Below are positions 37,401-51,075 of a DNA stretch of 64,000 nucleotides, piece after piece (within the stretch, counting starts at the first letter, position 1; every line of letters begins with the position of its first letter). Both the position numbers and the translations under genes were made by a program. Under the pieces are notes generated by a model, which was given only the letters and a program-made list of their open reading frames with translations, was not told where the DNA came from and made no database searches. Origin of the DNA: Ptychodera flava (lineage: Eukaryota > Hemichordata > Enteropneusta > Ptychoderidae); assembly GCF_041260155.1 (NCBI RefSeq), contig NC_091942.1, positions 15,942,001 through 16,006,000 on the forward strand, given 5' to 3'.

Positions 37401-40400
37401 TTATGCAAGTAAAAACATGGTTGCAGTTTTTCTGCGCATGCTATGACATAACCTTGCACATTTTCCATGTCAATATCATCCATGTACAATAATTTTACAG
37501 GTGTTCATTACTCACTCAGTGATATATTTCCCTTGCAGTTTTACCCAGGATATTTCACTATGCATCTAAAGTCGTTCTACAAGCAGCAATGCTGACAGTC
37601 TATCTCATGCTAGGTATCCCCAGGGCCAAAATTATAATGCTCCAGGTTTGTATCAAATATCCAGGTGTATAATCTATTCACAGCATGAATTAAGTTTTCA
37701 CCCATAAATTAAAACATGGAAATAATATTAAAATTATCAAAACTGAAAGAAAGGGTGAATTACAAATGGTTTATCATGGGAAAATAATGTAAAAGAGGGC
37801 TTACTGAAAGCCTTGCTCTCTTTAGGTAGCTTGCTTGCAAATACATGAATGAGATGGCTATTAAACAATCAGAAATGCATTGTAATGTGTGTGTCTCTGT
37901 GTGTGTGTCAAATTGGGGTGTGTGTTTCAAACGTAGGGCTTTTTACTATCAGTAGTTTGTCTTTCTCAAGTCACCTCTGACCTATTTATACTGTTATTTG
38001 ACCCTTGACCCACTGAAAATTTCTGTAACCTCTGACCCATCCACTAATAAAAATTGTCGTGATTGGCCTATGACCTACTGGCTGTTCCACAACGTATGTC
38101 AATAGCAAATACTCATTTCAACTTCACTGTGTTTTTGTTACAGAATCCGCCCGCCATCCCCAGCATAGCTGTGGCATGGTTGATTGGGCTTCTTAGAGGC
38201 AGCCATATTGTCATAGACTGGCACAACTACGGATACAGTATACTCAGCTTGTCCCTGGGTGCCAGGCACATACTTGTCAAATTTTCAAAATGGTGAGGAG
38301 TTACATAATGTTTGGTTTCAGCATGGCAGAAAGCTATCATGTTCATAACCCTTCTGGGAAAGTATTAGTTTTAAGATAATAAATTTTGATGGAAGACCTT
38401 TAATTTACAGACTTGCAGAACACAGCCATGTGCAAAACTTAAAGAACACTTTCTGTGAAAGTTTGTGATCTGGCACTTTAGAAAGTTACATACTCTTTTA
38501 GATGAAAAAGTAACAAAATTTAACTTCAAATGTATGGTTTATCATAGATTGGTAGCGCATACAATATTCTAAATTGATGCACCGTTGACTCAAAAATGTT
38601 CATTTTGATCCATAAAGATTGAAATAATCCTTGTGCTAATCACTGTGTTCCAGTTTATTAGACTGATGTAAAATAATTTCCAATAATGCCTGAATTCAAT
38701 CAAAAAATGTGTCAGTTAGCGAGCACAGTCATGATGGGACAAGTTTCTGGTAGTGTATTGCACAATATGTAAAATCATTGTTCAAGAACATTGCACTTTC
38801 TCTTCAGTAATACGGCTAAATCATGCAAAGCATTGATTTCACAATAGTGTGATCAGTCACACTGGCGTTGATATTGGTATTCAGAAGGTGGCAACCCTCT
38901 GCTGATGTGCAGCTGGCTCGGAAGGTAAAATCTGATTGGTCGATTGTCACTATACACAAGCTTGAAAAATTACAAATTTCCCTTGACGCTGTAACCTATG
39001 AAGTACTGAAACATTGTTTTTTCTGAAATATATTCACATATTGATATTCTATTGATACTTTTCACGATGTACACAAAATGTTCAGTTGCTGAGTTTATTG
39101 TGCTTTTCTGTCATAACAGGTATGAAAAAATGTTTGGAAGATTGTCGTCTGCAAACATCTGCGTCACAAATGCCATGCGAGAAGATTTGGAGAAAAACTG
39201 GGGAATAGTGGCACACACTATGTATGATAGGCCACCTCTGATATTCCAAGAAACTGACTTGGATAAACAACATGATGTGGGTATCCTTCCATTTTTGTTT
39301 GATTTCATGTTTCCAACCTCTCCTCCATTTCCATTGTATTAAGGTAGTATGTACCTCAAAAGTGTAAGACTTCAACTTTTACCCAAACTTTCCTCAATGA
39401 AACTTTCAACCATCCCCTTGCCAAATCAAGAGTAAAATCAGAGATTATCATGCAAAATTTGGTGCTAGAGAAACAAATTACCTAACATTTATCGAAATTC
39501 AAAATGGCCGCCATCCCTGTGTTAACTCTATGGGGAATTTAACATATCTGACTTTCAAAAAAATAAGGTGATGAATTTTTTTTCTTTCTCCAAGAGCTTA
39601 ATACAAGCACCCACAAGTGGTAGATCAGAAATATTTTTAAAGAATTTGAGAGTCTGAATATCTGTTACGAGGCACATTGTAAAGTTTTTATATCCCTGAA
39701 ATGCAGAAGTTATGTTTTGATAAAAACACAGGAAGAGGTTAAACATATGTTACTGATAAAATAAGGTGAATGTTGATATTGAATCAGAGGTTTCACAAAT
39801 ACACTGTCCCCTTCATTACCCTTTCATTAGCAACATTTGGAACAATGCTGTCATAGTTGTCTATACAGGGAAGTAAATTGAAAGTTAAAAACAAATGTAA
39901 TTTAAGTTTCATTTCCCTGAAGCTAGTTGTAACAACATGTTTGTCAATGCTTCTAGTTCCTTTCCTGATCTTGTGGCTACAATGACATTGTCAATAGTGT
40001 ATTGTGTTTGCAGTTACTTTCTTCCACAACCAAGTCTGTATATTTCATCCAGGATGTGCCTATTTCACTTGCACAGATCCCGTTTTGAATATTGCATTTA
40101 GACAATGTTCAACTCTTTGTTGAGAAAGCGGTCATTTTCACACAGTCTGTATTGTATCTTTATTGTTTATTTCCAAAGCAACTTGATTGTGGGGAGCACA
40201 ACTTTGTTCATCATTAGATCATGGTAGACACCAGAGTTGAGTTGGTGCCGTAGAGCTGAGCAATTCACCTAGTTACCCCTGGAATTTAGGGATAACACAC
40301 CTGTGTCATGTTCACCCTCCTCACATACTTTTACATCAACAATCACAAGTAATCAAGAATTTATCAAAATCTTGGACTCAAACCAGGTCTATATTTTTAT

Positions 40401-43400
40401 TTGAGTTAAAGTGATATAATGTGCTTGTGTTCTGCAGCTGTTGGTGCAAGAAAAACAAATTCCAATGTTATCACTGCATTTCCCTCAAAATAGACAGTTC
40501 ACCAAAGTCTTATATCTATATTTCCAGCTGTTCCTGAGATTGTCAGGGGAACATCCGGTCTTTGGGTCGGATCAGCCAAACCAAACTGCATTTACAGAAA
40601 GCACGTCCAACGGAGTGAAGTCCCAACCGGACAGACCAGCGCTGCTTGTCAGCAGCACAAGTTGGACTGAAGACGAGGACTTCTCAATACTGCTGACAGC
40701 CTTAGAAAGTGAGTTCAATGAACAAAGTCATGTTTCCACGTGGATGTTGCTGTTTACAAGTGACTGTCAATCAGAAGCCGCCTCATTATAGATGTGAAAG
40801 TTTTTATCAGAAGTATAGTTATGTAAGCATAATAAAAGACAGGAACATGTTTAGCTTTCAATGTTAATCACAATGACTGAAAATAATTTATGTTTATTAA
40901 TTTAATGTCATCTTCTACTAAAAGCTGTTTGTTTTGCTGAGGTCAAAGTGTCTTGTTTCTGTTTCTGAGGCATATGATTCAGTTTCATTGCTTTGATAAA
41001 AAAAAGTTAGTTTCACTTCATTCCCTGACAGATCTAAAAGTAGAAAATCAGTTAAATGTTCATTTCACAACTTTCATTCAAAATTATGTTTTAAATTCAA
41101 GTCAATTTTCACAAATAGTGATAAACGATTTTAAATTCTGCCATCAAAGAATTTACTGTTTGAAAGCACGGCAACAGGATTCTAAAGGGCCTTACTCATA
41201 GCTATACACTTTTGGAAAAATTCAAAAAAATTTTAAAATTATGATATTTCTGCATCTAACCGACAGAATATGAAAAGGCATGTGTTGCTAAGGAGACTCA
41301 CCTACCGAACGTGGTATGTGCCATCACTGGCAAAGGACCAATGAAAGAACACTACAAAAGCGTCATAGCAACCAAACATTTCAAACATGTCCATATATGT
41401 ACGCCGTGGTTGGTCGCTGAGGACTACCCCAGGTTGTTAGGTAAGCTAGAAACCTTCCACCAGATTTGAGAGTTGTATTTTGTGATCCAGGGACAGGATG
41501 CGAATTGCAGAAGTATGTGAGACTTAAATTCTCAGCAAGCGAGCTTTACAACGTAGTTTGCCAAGTAATTTATGAATGACTCACTTGTTTATGAAGGCAA
41601 AATATGAAACAGTGTATATGTAATTTTGATAAAAGCGTAGTTTAAATGATACAGTATGAAAGTGCAAGAAAAGTGTGAAATAAACAGGTTTATTGCCATG
41701 GAATCTTCTCAACAGTTCCACAGTACTGGCTGACAAATGAAATTACACACTGCACAGCCTAGAGGACTGCTTGTGTATAAGGTAACAACAATCTCTTTGT
41801 GTCTGTCTGTTTTTAGGTTCAGCTGATCTAGGTATTTGTCTACATACCTCATCGAGTGGCTTGGATCTACCAATGAAGGTGGTCGACATGTTTGGGTGTG
41901 GACTGCCAGTATGTGCCATACATTTTAATTGGTTAGTATATGTCTTCCATGTTGAGACCATTATAGTCTGTCTGACAACTATTTTGGTGAGAAATGTTCA
42001 AATAGTTAAATGTTTTCCATCCTGTTTTGACCGTTGATGGTGATCGCTGTATGTTGTTATAATGGTTTCACGATCAAGTTTGTCTGTTGAGAAAATCTTT
42101 AATCTATTTGAGTCTAGAAATTTACACTAGCCATTTGTCATCATGGGACAAAATAAAATAATTTATACCATAGACCCTCCAAAAGACTCACGTTTTTTTG
42201 AGGGTCTATGTTTATACCTGTGTTTTTATACAAGAGATAATTTCCAAAATACATCCTCCTCTCCCTACTGAGAGAGAAGATTACAAGAAATGAAATGGCT
42301 GTTTTGCAGATAGTCAAGTCCAGTCTGTAATTTCTATTTTCCCAGTTGTTTATTAACAGAATATTAATCTACGCATACACCATACTCCTGCTGCTTCTGT
42401 TTGTACAGATAATCTGCAATATTCAAACAAGCAAACAGATCTTGTTTAGTCATATACCATTCAGAAATAACTCAGAAATTTATTGACACAGATAGACAAA
42501 TGCCGTATGATTTTCTGGCGTTTTTTGTGTACCAATATTAACCTGTCTTTTCAGTGTTGTTCAGTGTCAGACATATTTTTTTTATATCTTTTTTGTTTTC
42601 TTAATTCTTTTTTATGTGTGCACAGTCTTCATGAATTGGTCAAACACGAAGAGAATGGTTTAGTTTTCCATCATGAAAATGAATTAGCTGAACAACTACA
42701 GGTAATTTGTGTATATTGAATCATTATGGATAAATTTAAGAATTAATTTTTAATTCATGTATACTTAATGATTACTTATTTATCTATTTTTGAGTTTGTT
42801 TGTTTATTTATTTATTTATTTATTTGGTTGATTAGGTGTTTCTACCCTACGTTGACAGCCTGTCTTTGAATGATTTGTGAACATAAACTGCACAGATATA
42901 CTCAGGTTGACATCAAGGTCAATAGTATATGCATGTCAAAATTGACAAACACCACTCACAATGTGTTAGTATGTTTTACAGGCCCATATTTTGATCCTAT
43001 CTCAATTGAATCTCATGTCAAATGCAAAGAATTAGTTTAGTGGGGTGAAAGGTCGTATTCAAATTTTTTTGACCTCATTGCGGTAAATGATGACATCACT
43101 GTTTGAAATTGGTTTGTGTTAATTCCATATCCTTTCTTTAAATCGTAATGCCATAATTATACCATGTTGACCTATAAAGACAATACCGTACTATAAATAA
43201 TGCCTTTGTGATAAGGAAGTATTCATTATATGTATTGCAATAAAAGTTATCAGTGTACACAACTCTGGTGATATTTCAAAATTTGTTATCTGTCTGTTCG
43301 TCTCCTCTTTGTATGTTGAACAAAGACTGATGAGCTTAACCTCATTTTTGCTTTGTTTTTTTTTCAGGATCTTTTATCAGATTTCCCTAGCAACCAGAAA

Positions 43401-43508
43401 CGCCTTCAGTCATTCAGGGAGAATCTGCAGAGCTTTCAGAGACTACGATGGGACGAATGTTGGAATCAGTCCGTCTTACCTATTGTGGAAAAGCTGTCAG
43501 CACAGTGA
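34474..43508 (+). CDS. ALG1: Chitobiosyldiphosphodolichol beta-mannosyltransferase
   Basis: Ten coding exons: 34474-34750, 36463-36543, 37539-37645, 38144-38292, 39120-39276, 40528-40708, 41267-41440, 41817-41931, 42626-42701, 43368-43508. All phases agree, giving 485 residues (human 464). The enzyme adds the first mannose from GDP-mannose to GlcNAc2-PP-dolichol on the cytosolic face of the ER (glycosyltransferase family 33), an early step of N-glycan assembly. The N terminus is a membrane anchor (hydrophobic about residues 10-50). Conserved blocks are [122 protein letters not shown] and [13 protein letters not shown]. The ATG at 34483 (MAEVVE) is an equally good start. AATAAA at 44611 may end the transcript. 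It looks intact. Confidence 0.97.
35190..35296. repeat. Near-perfect palindrome of about 100 bp
   Basis: AGCTGCAGTACAGTAGCTCA leads through GGTTTTGCCTGGGTATTTGG to the centre ACGGCCGT (35239-35246), then the inverse back to GCTACTGTACTGCAGCT. Only about two mismatches and no spacer. Lies in ALG1 intron 1. Confidence 0.9.
39339..39681 (-). repeat. TTAAGGTA element, copy D
   Basis: Starts TTAAGGTAGTATGTACCTCA and contains AAAATGGCCGCCATCCCTGT. The right end is degraded (GTTACGAGGCACATTGTAAA). Lies in ALG1 intron 5. Confidence 0.8.
42169..42210. repeat. Short hairpin with CATAGACCCTC stem
   Basis: CATAGACCCTC (42169) and GAGGGTCTATG (42200), a perfect 11 bp stem with a 20-base loop. Lies in ALG1 intron 8. 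Same stem as 22582. Confidence 0.65.
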
Positions 43509-44027
43509 CACTAAAACTCAGTTTGATTGGTCAGGCTTTTAAAGCATGGCTATGTTATTTTTTTACCAACCAATGAGCAACTCCCTTACAGACTGCAGTG
43601 AAGTTTAATTGATGATGCACCAAATCAACAAAGGATGCCAGTAAATGAGAAGCAAAGACTTTACCTATCGACAAAATAGATTTAGGAAAACTCATACCGT
43701 GAAAATGTGCAAAGCGCTATGGGGCAGAAACCAAGCGCAAGCGCAGTCAGGGTACAAGCAAAGCTTGATGCAAATCTTTTATGGCAGGTCAAGCCATAAT
43801 TTGCTGAAAAACATCCACTGAATAATTGAAAATTTTGGTGAAAGAATACGTTTGAGTTTAACTAAATTTGGATGTATTAAATTACACCCTTTTCTAGACC
43901 CATGTGTAGACTCAGAGGAGTTTATAACCCCTTTTCAGACAATGTTGCTGTAAAACTTGGGCAGCAAATAATGGAAGTGCAAAACCCAGGGTGCAATCCC
44001 AACACATCATAGGCACTCTGCTGGGTA

Positions 44028-44340
44028 TGTATGGTTGTGCGGTCCTAACACAGTATTTCCAGACCAAAACAAACTACCTGCAAGCCCGACACACTACGTG
44101 CAGGCGCAACACTCTACCAGGAACATGTATGTGCGGTTGCACTGTCCCAACAGTATTTTTCAAACCCAGACAATCTACAAGCAGTCCCAACACTTCATAT
44201 GCATTCCCAACACACCATGTGCAGGCCCAACACTCTACCGCAAACATGTATTTGCAACTGTGCAGTCCCAACATAGTATTTGCTATCCAAACACACCATT
44301 TGCTTGCCTAAAATGCAATTTGTATTCCCAACCCAGTATA
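44028..44340 (+). repeat. Imperfect tandem repeat rich in CCCAACAC
   Basis: Units start TGTATG/TGTATT at 44028, 44126 and 44247 (spacing 98 and 121 bp). They share ACAGTATTT, CCCAACAC and CAACACTCTACC. Two overlapping frames stay open across it, which is expected of a repeat rather than a gene. Confidence 0.75.
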
Positions 44341-44799
44341 AGCAGCCACAAGTGTTTTGAAAATTAACACAAAGAAAGCCATTTGTAAGCCATATGAATA
44401 CACTGTTCTCGTGTATTGATTGCCTTTAAAATGGACAAAGTCATTAAGTTTAAGCAAATAACTTTCACTTTATCCAACCTTATCCAGAGTATATTTTTTC
44501 ATCGCCACATAATAAACAACATTGTAGAACAAAAATGCAGGAACACCGTTAAAGAAATCCAGCTAATTAAATCTAACATAAGAGTGCGAATATTGTACAT
44601 GAAACTCATGAATAAAGAATGACTCAAGTAATATCCTGACTCAAATTGGACATGTAAAATCTCTGTATGTGTTAGAGAAGCAAAAAAAGAGAAGAAGGAA
44701 AAAAAGATGACATTCTGTAACAAGATCCCTGCAACACGCTCAATAGATTCAGCCAGTAGTAGGCACCATGGATGCAGTGCAGAAGAGCCCTCATTGGGT

Positions 44800-45239
44800 C
44801 AATCTGATTAAAATCAGATATAGAGTACGGCGACGTCTACTTATGCGGTATTCTCTTGCTGTCGCCAGGAACACACTGCATTGTACACAGGGCTGGTCTC
44901 AAAGTATGTCCGCATGATTTGCGTTTGCACAGTTATTAATAAAAGGCATGTTTCAACATTGAAATTATAGGCAGGCGATTTTAAAATTCGCCGTGCGCCT
45001 TTGTTTACAACTGGGTGGATAGCTCGGTTACACACTTTTGATTTTCGTGCGTCTTTGTGCATATGCATGCTTGCGAGTCATACCTATTGTTCTCTGTAAG
45101 GCGTCTTCTGATAGGTCGGCTGTTCTGGCCAGAGCGCGAGATTTGTATGGGAGTTGGTCAGATGTAGTGAGAGGCGACAGCGAGAGAATACCGCAGAAGT
45201 AGACATCGCCGTACTCTACATCTGATTTTAATCAGATTG
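44800..45239. mobile_element. 440 bp MITE with 68 bp terminal inverted repeats
   Basis: The left end CAATCTGATTAAAATCAGAT ... GGTATTCTCTTGCTGTCGCC pairs with the right end GGCGACAGCGAGAGAATACC ... ATCTGATTTTAATCAGATTG. The outermost 18 bp are self-complementary. CCTCAT occurs on both sides (44789 and 45240), but with a five-base offset on the left, so the target duplication is unsettled. No coding capacity. Confidence 0.85.
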
Positions 45240-47184
45240 CCTCATAGGTGTATCAAAGACAAATCCAGATAGATCACTGAAAGCCAAAATCAACTATCCA
45301 TACACAAGATGGATTTGGAACAAGTGATGGAAATCTCTATACTTTAAAGATTTAAAAAAATAAACAGAAAAATTTTCCAAGGTATGCTACTCACTTCTTT
45401 TTGGCCATTTATCAGGACGTTACAAATTCAGGATTTTCCCAACAAACCTAGCTCCTCCATTGACAACTTGTGAATTCAAGAATAGGGCCATCGTAAACTT
45501 TCATCCGACAACAGAGTGGTATTCATGTGGTATTCATGCAGATGATATCAAAAAAGTGGAAAGCAATACTACCTTTGCACAGATCCTGTACAGTGAATGG
45601 GGCACAGAGTGTACAGTGCAATTCCTCACTGCAAAATGACGATGAAAGCGCCTAAATGCATCACTCTGATGGATCTTTTCAGTGACACTGCAGAAAGCTG
45701 ATCTTGTAAAAAGAGTATGAGAGCATAGGCACGGTGAAACAAATGTATTAGGAAAAGCTCACAAATACTTATGGTACGTTGTTGGTGTTACAACTGACAT
45801 TTCAAATAGAAACGGCAAAATCAATGAAAGAATCGCCCTATGTGTTTTACTGTAACCTTAGAAAAACCATCCTCTCTACAGTTGTCTCTTTAGGAAATAT
45901 GAAACACTATATTGCTATATATGCTACAAAACACACCAACCTTTGACAGTATCTTCTGGCAATCCCATGGAAAGGAGTAAAGGAAAATAATCATAGTAAA
46001 CGAACAAACTGGAAAACAGACTAAAGGCACTGGGGATACCTTTCAAAGACCTGAGAGAAGAGAAGCGAACTTGACTACTGAAAAAGATATGGCTGGAATT
46101 CAACATCCAAATACGAAGCGTGAAAGTTACACAAATAATCCTTGTGATGGCATCAAGAATTTTAACTAGAGTGTATTATTATGAAAAAGACCATAGAAGC
46201 AAACACATGGCCCCCCATCTTTTTTCCCATATGGTACTGATAGCTACTTCATAGAGGAGACCTTAAAGTGGCTTGTGATATTGTAAAATGAGGTTACTAA
46301 ACTATGATCCAAGCAAGATGGCAAAGAGACAAATACTTAGCCTTCTTTTGGTGTAATAGGATATTGGGAGTAAGAATTTTTTTACCTACAATCATACTGG
46401 GAGAGTCATCCAAAATGTTACACTTAAAGAACTACAGCTGAGGAATTGAAATCAAACTACAACAAATATGGCACAGCTGATCCCAAAACACTTCCAGGCT
46501 CAAAGGGTTACCGAGGGCTTCTCGTCTGCTCCCAAGATCTTTGTTGCAAAGTCAGTGATGTTTAATACTGTTTGAAGAGTATATTTAGAAAGAAAGTACC
46601 AAACCTAATGTAGTAATAGTTGTATCTGATTTTCAAACATTGTCCTATTTGCTCTGCTGTTGAAACTCAATGATTTACAGCTTGATTATGCCCACCATCA
46701 ACATGAAATGTCATGCCTACATAGTAGTAACTGAGAATAAGTCATGTAAACAAATAAATAAAAAGGGATAATCATGAAAACGGCAACTGTAAAAAATAAG
46801 AAAAATAAAGTGCTAATTTAACTACAAGAATGGGTTCAAGATGCAGCATTTAACTTCATCTCACCGAGCGTGAAAATTAAATAGCAACTTATTCTTCATT
46901 GTTTATGTACAAATTATTCATCTGTTGAGACAAATCTTATTTCATTTGCAAGACATAGCATTCAAGGGCAACCTTAATCGCATCAAGAACAATTGAACTC
47001 TTCAAATTCCAACTTGTGTATTTCACCAGAGTGATTGTTGTTGTCATCAAATGCCTATTCGGTGATAATGAGCGCCCTCAACGGTTACAGTGAACAACAG
47101 CATGCTTCAACCGGCGAGTTTCAGTGTCGCTGTTGTTGGCAGGCTGTCAATGCACCGCCATATTGCGAAGGTTCCGGAGGAAAG

Positions 47185-50100
47185 ATGGCCTACGTCCTAA
47201 GGTTGTCGGTCAGACAGGTAAAATAACTCTAACTTGTGAAGCTTGTTGTCGTACAGTTGTTTGCTTGGTGAATTTGTCGGTGATATTCCCTACAAATGTC
47301 GGTCGTCTGAAAATTGAACGGCATTGTGTGACCACAATATGGTTGGACGTTTCGCAAGCACCTCTCGGACTTAGTTTTGTGACGAACACCGTGCTTGAGT
47401 TTGAAGTTTCCACAATTGTACAGTCTTCCATTGTAGATATTTTCTTTTCAAAGTCCCAACCAATAATGTGCTAGTTATTCAAGATTTTACCCAACTTACA
47501 ACTTCAACTATACCGTCGCTGCCGGCTTCGGACGCATGTCAACTTTTACCCAAATGCACTCGAAAGTCACACGTACATTATGTCAATATTTCATGTCGAC
47601 ACGCTTGTTCGCGTGCCCTTGGGCACACGATACTACATGTACAGCCGGTATATGATCATTTTTTTCTCAGCGCATTTGAAAGAAATGATATAAATCATCA
47701 TATTTTCCAGTGTCTAATACTTATGAAGTTTAACATATATCTCTATCGTTTGACTATTATCTTTTATATTTTTCGATTTTCAGGCACAGCAGACGCTGTG
47801 CTTAGGTCTGCAAGCCCGTCTTCTACAGACTTCAGCGGTAGCCTGTAACAAGGTGTGTAAAATTACGAATTGCTCTGGGATTGTTGGAAGATTTTCTAAA
47901 GTCCTCCAGGACAAAATATCTCTCTTTTGGAAGATACAGTCTGATTTTAACCTTGAAAACCGTTAAAGTAATCTAGGTAACTGGCAACCTCTAGGCCTCT
48001 TGTAGTTGATGTCTTCCACGCTCGGTATATGAAAGATATACTCTTAAAATTGTTGTTTTTTTGTTTTTTTGTTTTTTTGTCGATTTCATGTATTGAGGGG
48101 TCATACGGAAATCATACCCCTTTTCAATGAATTAGTATCAAATGGATCAATTGATTGTAGATTATCCAGATCTGTTCATAATAAACATATAACTGTTTTC
48201 ACGACATTGACACAGCGTTCCCAGTAAATACCGGCGTTGATCAGGAACAGCCTCAAAATCATATATCTCAGAAGTCCTTACACATTTAATATTTAACCCC
48301 AATTACATAATTGTGCAAAGGCCTCTGTTAAAATGTAAGGTAATAATACAGAAACAATGCAATGACTGTAAGGTATATCAATAGATGTTTATAACTGTAA
48401 CCCATAATTGTGTAATACAGGGGACATTTTAATTTTTGATCACAACTACACAGACCAGGCCCGATCATTGCCTTCTGTGCATGTGATGAAATGAATTTCT
48501 AAATGTAACAAAATTATGACTATAAAGCCATCTTTATCACTTCAGATAATCGTGTCAATATGAAAGAATGTATGCCATGTATCCGATGTATTATTTATCA
48601 GATCCAAACATACCAAACCATCTTATGTGTGACAGACCTTTTGATTGAAAATAGCGATAAGTGTTTTTATACAAGCTTAATGGACTTCTGAATCATGTAG
48701 GCATACGCTAAGTCTTGGCATACATAGACTTGAAAAAAAGGTTTCCATGTGAATTTGTTGAGATGAAATAAGTAAACAACTATCAAATGCCTCACTGACA
48801 GTCTGAGATACACAGTACATATATAGTTATCATATTTATGTACTTATGATCACAACATTATTTAGAAATGCTTCACTGTGCTAATCACATCTTTCACACA
48901 GTATCACGTTAAGTACACGCTATTTGGGATATTGTTAAAAAGTGATACACTTTTCCTTCAACTTTTTAATAAAACAAAAATCAGTCTGATGAAAAATTAA
49001 TGCTAATAGTATTTGAATTATACAAAAAGTCATAAAGAATGAGCTGTTTATTTTTTTGATATTTGCATTATTTCTCAATATTGTTACTGAAAACATGTTC
49101 TGTAAAAATAATGTATTACAATATTGTTTTACTTCCTGCATATCGCAAATAAAAAATTCCATTGAAGTCAAACTGAATAGGGAAATATTCCTGTACGGCA
49201 GCATACACATGCAGACTTCACTAATGTGTAACAGCATAGAGATACAGATTTAAGAATCAAACCACGGTTTTTTTTATATGATTGTACTCTTTAAGGGTTA
49301 CCAGTATCTACTGAACGTCAGTATGGGTAAAACTTATTGTGCAGTGTTGTGTAATTTCTGTGATTATTCTTACCAGCATGTTTCAACCGAATAATCCGCC
49401 GCGTCTTTTCCTGCAAATCAATCATAATGGTAGTGTCCCATGTTAAATATCATATCAGCCACGGGGAAGGCTTTTGTTGCATACCTACTGGGTAGCAGTG
49501 GTATTAAAAGCTGGCAAATGGACATAGCCTTGGCTACCTTTGTGTAGGAGTGGGCGCATTCTTTGCAATCAGTAAGGTCAGGTACTCATGTCCTTCCACC
49601 GTGGTTTTGATAATCTGTAATGGATAATGCCCAGCTGTCCCCAATTGACTGCTCTCGCTGAATATTTAATGTGACAGTATCCCTTTATGACGATTTGATT
49701 GCCATAATTGATCACATGCCCAGAAAGATCACCTAGAAAAATTCTTTATCACTTAACAAAAAATTAGAGGGGAACGTAAATATTGAGATCCACCATGTTT
49801 AAGTTGCCCAAATCATTTCGGTATGTGTTTTTGTACAAGCAAGAAATCTCTTCTGAAAAATGTTGATGAATGTCCAGTGTGGCACTTCTGTCATTGTATG
49901 TCACAGTTTGCTGTGGACAGCTGTCAGCCCATTTGTATGTTTTAGCATACGTGTCTGGTAGATACAAGAAATCATATCATGTTATCGCTTTTTAAGCCAT
50001 CATTTTTTTTGGCTATTTCTCATTTATTATGTTTCACAGAGCCAAGCAATAGAACCGACTTTTAGAGTACAGCATTAATTAGGCCAAAGTAATGAGAATC

Positions 50101-50967
50101 TTTGTTTTGCTTCCACTCAAAATGGGAAAAGGTACGCGTCTAAGCGACTGAAAAACACACACAAGAAAATTAACACAGTGTAATTTGATTGCAGCAAATA
50201 AAAAATTGTAACAAAATTTTAGTTCAGAAAAGCTAAGCGGTCATGTCCTAAAATTTCGTATTCAAATACATTGTGTATGTTTTTCATGAAAACCTTAAAA
50301 ACCTACGCGGGTGGGGACGCAAAACAAAGAATTTACTTACTTTGGCCTTATTAGTAAGAACATAAAATGTCCTCATACAGCTACTTTGTCTGCATATTAA
50401 ACAAATAATTGCAAGCTAATCCGAATAATATTGTGAAACCCTGGTAGTAGTAGTAGTAGTAGTAGGGATGGTTCCAAGACCAGACCGGTTAAGTTTGTGA
50501 GCCTTATGAAGTTACAAAGATTATGAACATGTGGTATTATTAAAAAACTTTGAATATGGAAGTTAAATTTTAATTTATTAGCAGTAGTTTTACATATGTC
50601 AAAAACGCAGCGTTTATATATCGTTACCTTCATGGAAGAATTATTCAAGGCTTGATCAACATGGCTGAAAATGTTAGAAGAATTTTATGTTTTTATATAT
50701 ATAAAGTTTTAAAAAAATAACACATTCTTCCTTTTAGTACACGTGTTAAGATCAAAACTCTGAAATCCTGGTAAAAAAGTTGAGATCATGAACATTATCC
50801 ATGTTGTATCTTGGTTGCAGGTTGCTATGAGCAGATTTGAACCAAATAACTACATCAACTATGAGACAATGGAGAAGAAACTAGGCATTGTAGCAGACAG
50901 ACTCAACAGACCTCTCACTCTTTCAGAAAAAATATTATACTCTCATATAGATGATCCGGTAAACCAG
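47185..50967 (+). CDS. ACO2: Mitochondrial aconitate hydratase, first three coding exons
   Basis: Coding exons 47185-47217, 47784-47852 and 50821-50967, all joined in phase 0, give the first 83 residues. [11 protein letters not shown] plus [20 protein letters not shown] form an arginine-bearing, acid-free mitochondrial leader. Exon 3 is unmistakable: [34 protein letters not shown], matching human VAMSHFEPNEYIHYD and [19 protein letters not shown]. Aconitase converts citrate to isocitrate in the TCA cycle using a 4Fe-4S cluster; the cluster cysteines lie in exons not present here. The frame is open upstream to an ATG at about 47068, but the leader-like start at 47185 is favoured. No further aconitase exon could be found up to 64000, so the third intron exceeds 13 kb. 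It contains a piggyBac element and other repeats. Confidence 0.94.
50447..50465. repeat. (TAG)n microsatellite
   Basis: Six to seven TAG units in ACO2 intron 2. Confidence 0.85.
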
Positions 50968-51075
50968 GTAAGATTATACTCTCTACTTTTCAAATCGTAT
51001 TTTCGACTTTGTGATGTGATTTCTGTTATTTCTCGATAGAAAGTTTGTATACTAAACAGAGGAAGCAAAAAAAAT

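Larger units (their letters stand above)
43509..47184. other. Intergenic region between ALG1 and ACO2
   Basis: No exons recognised. Holds an imperfect tandem repeat (44028-44340) and a 440 bp element with long terminal inverted repeats (44800-45239). The remainder is AT-rich, and its last 150 bp are the likely ACO2 promoter and 5' UTR. Confidence 0.5.

Noticed and set aside
44035-44367. 110-residue ORF after ALG1
   Set aside because: It coincides with an imperfect tandem repeat, and a second frame is open as well; no known protein features.
47035-47184. Upstream in-frame extension of ACO2
   Set aside because: The sequence is not leader-like and contains several acidic residues; [11 protein letters not shown] is a better mitochondrial start.
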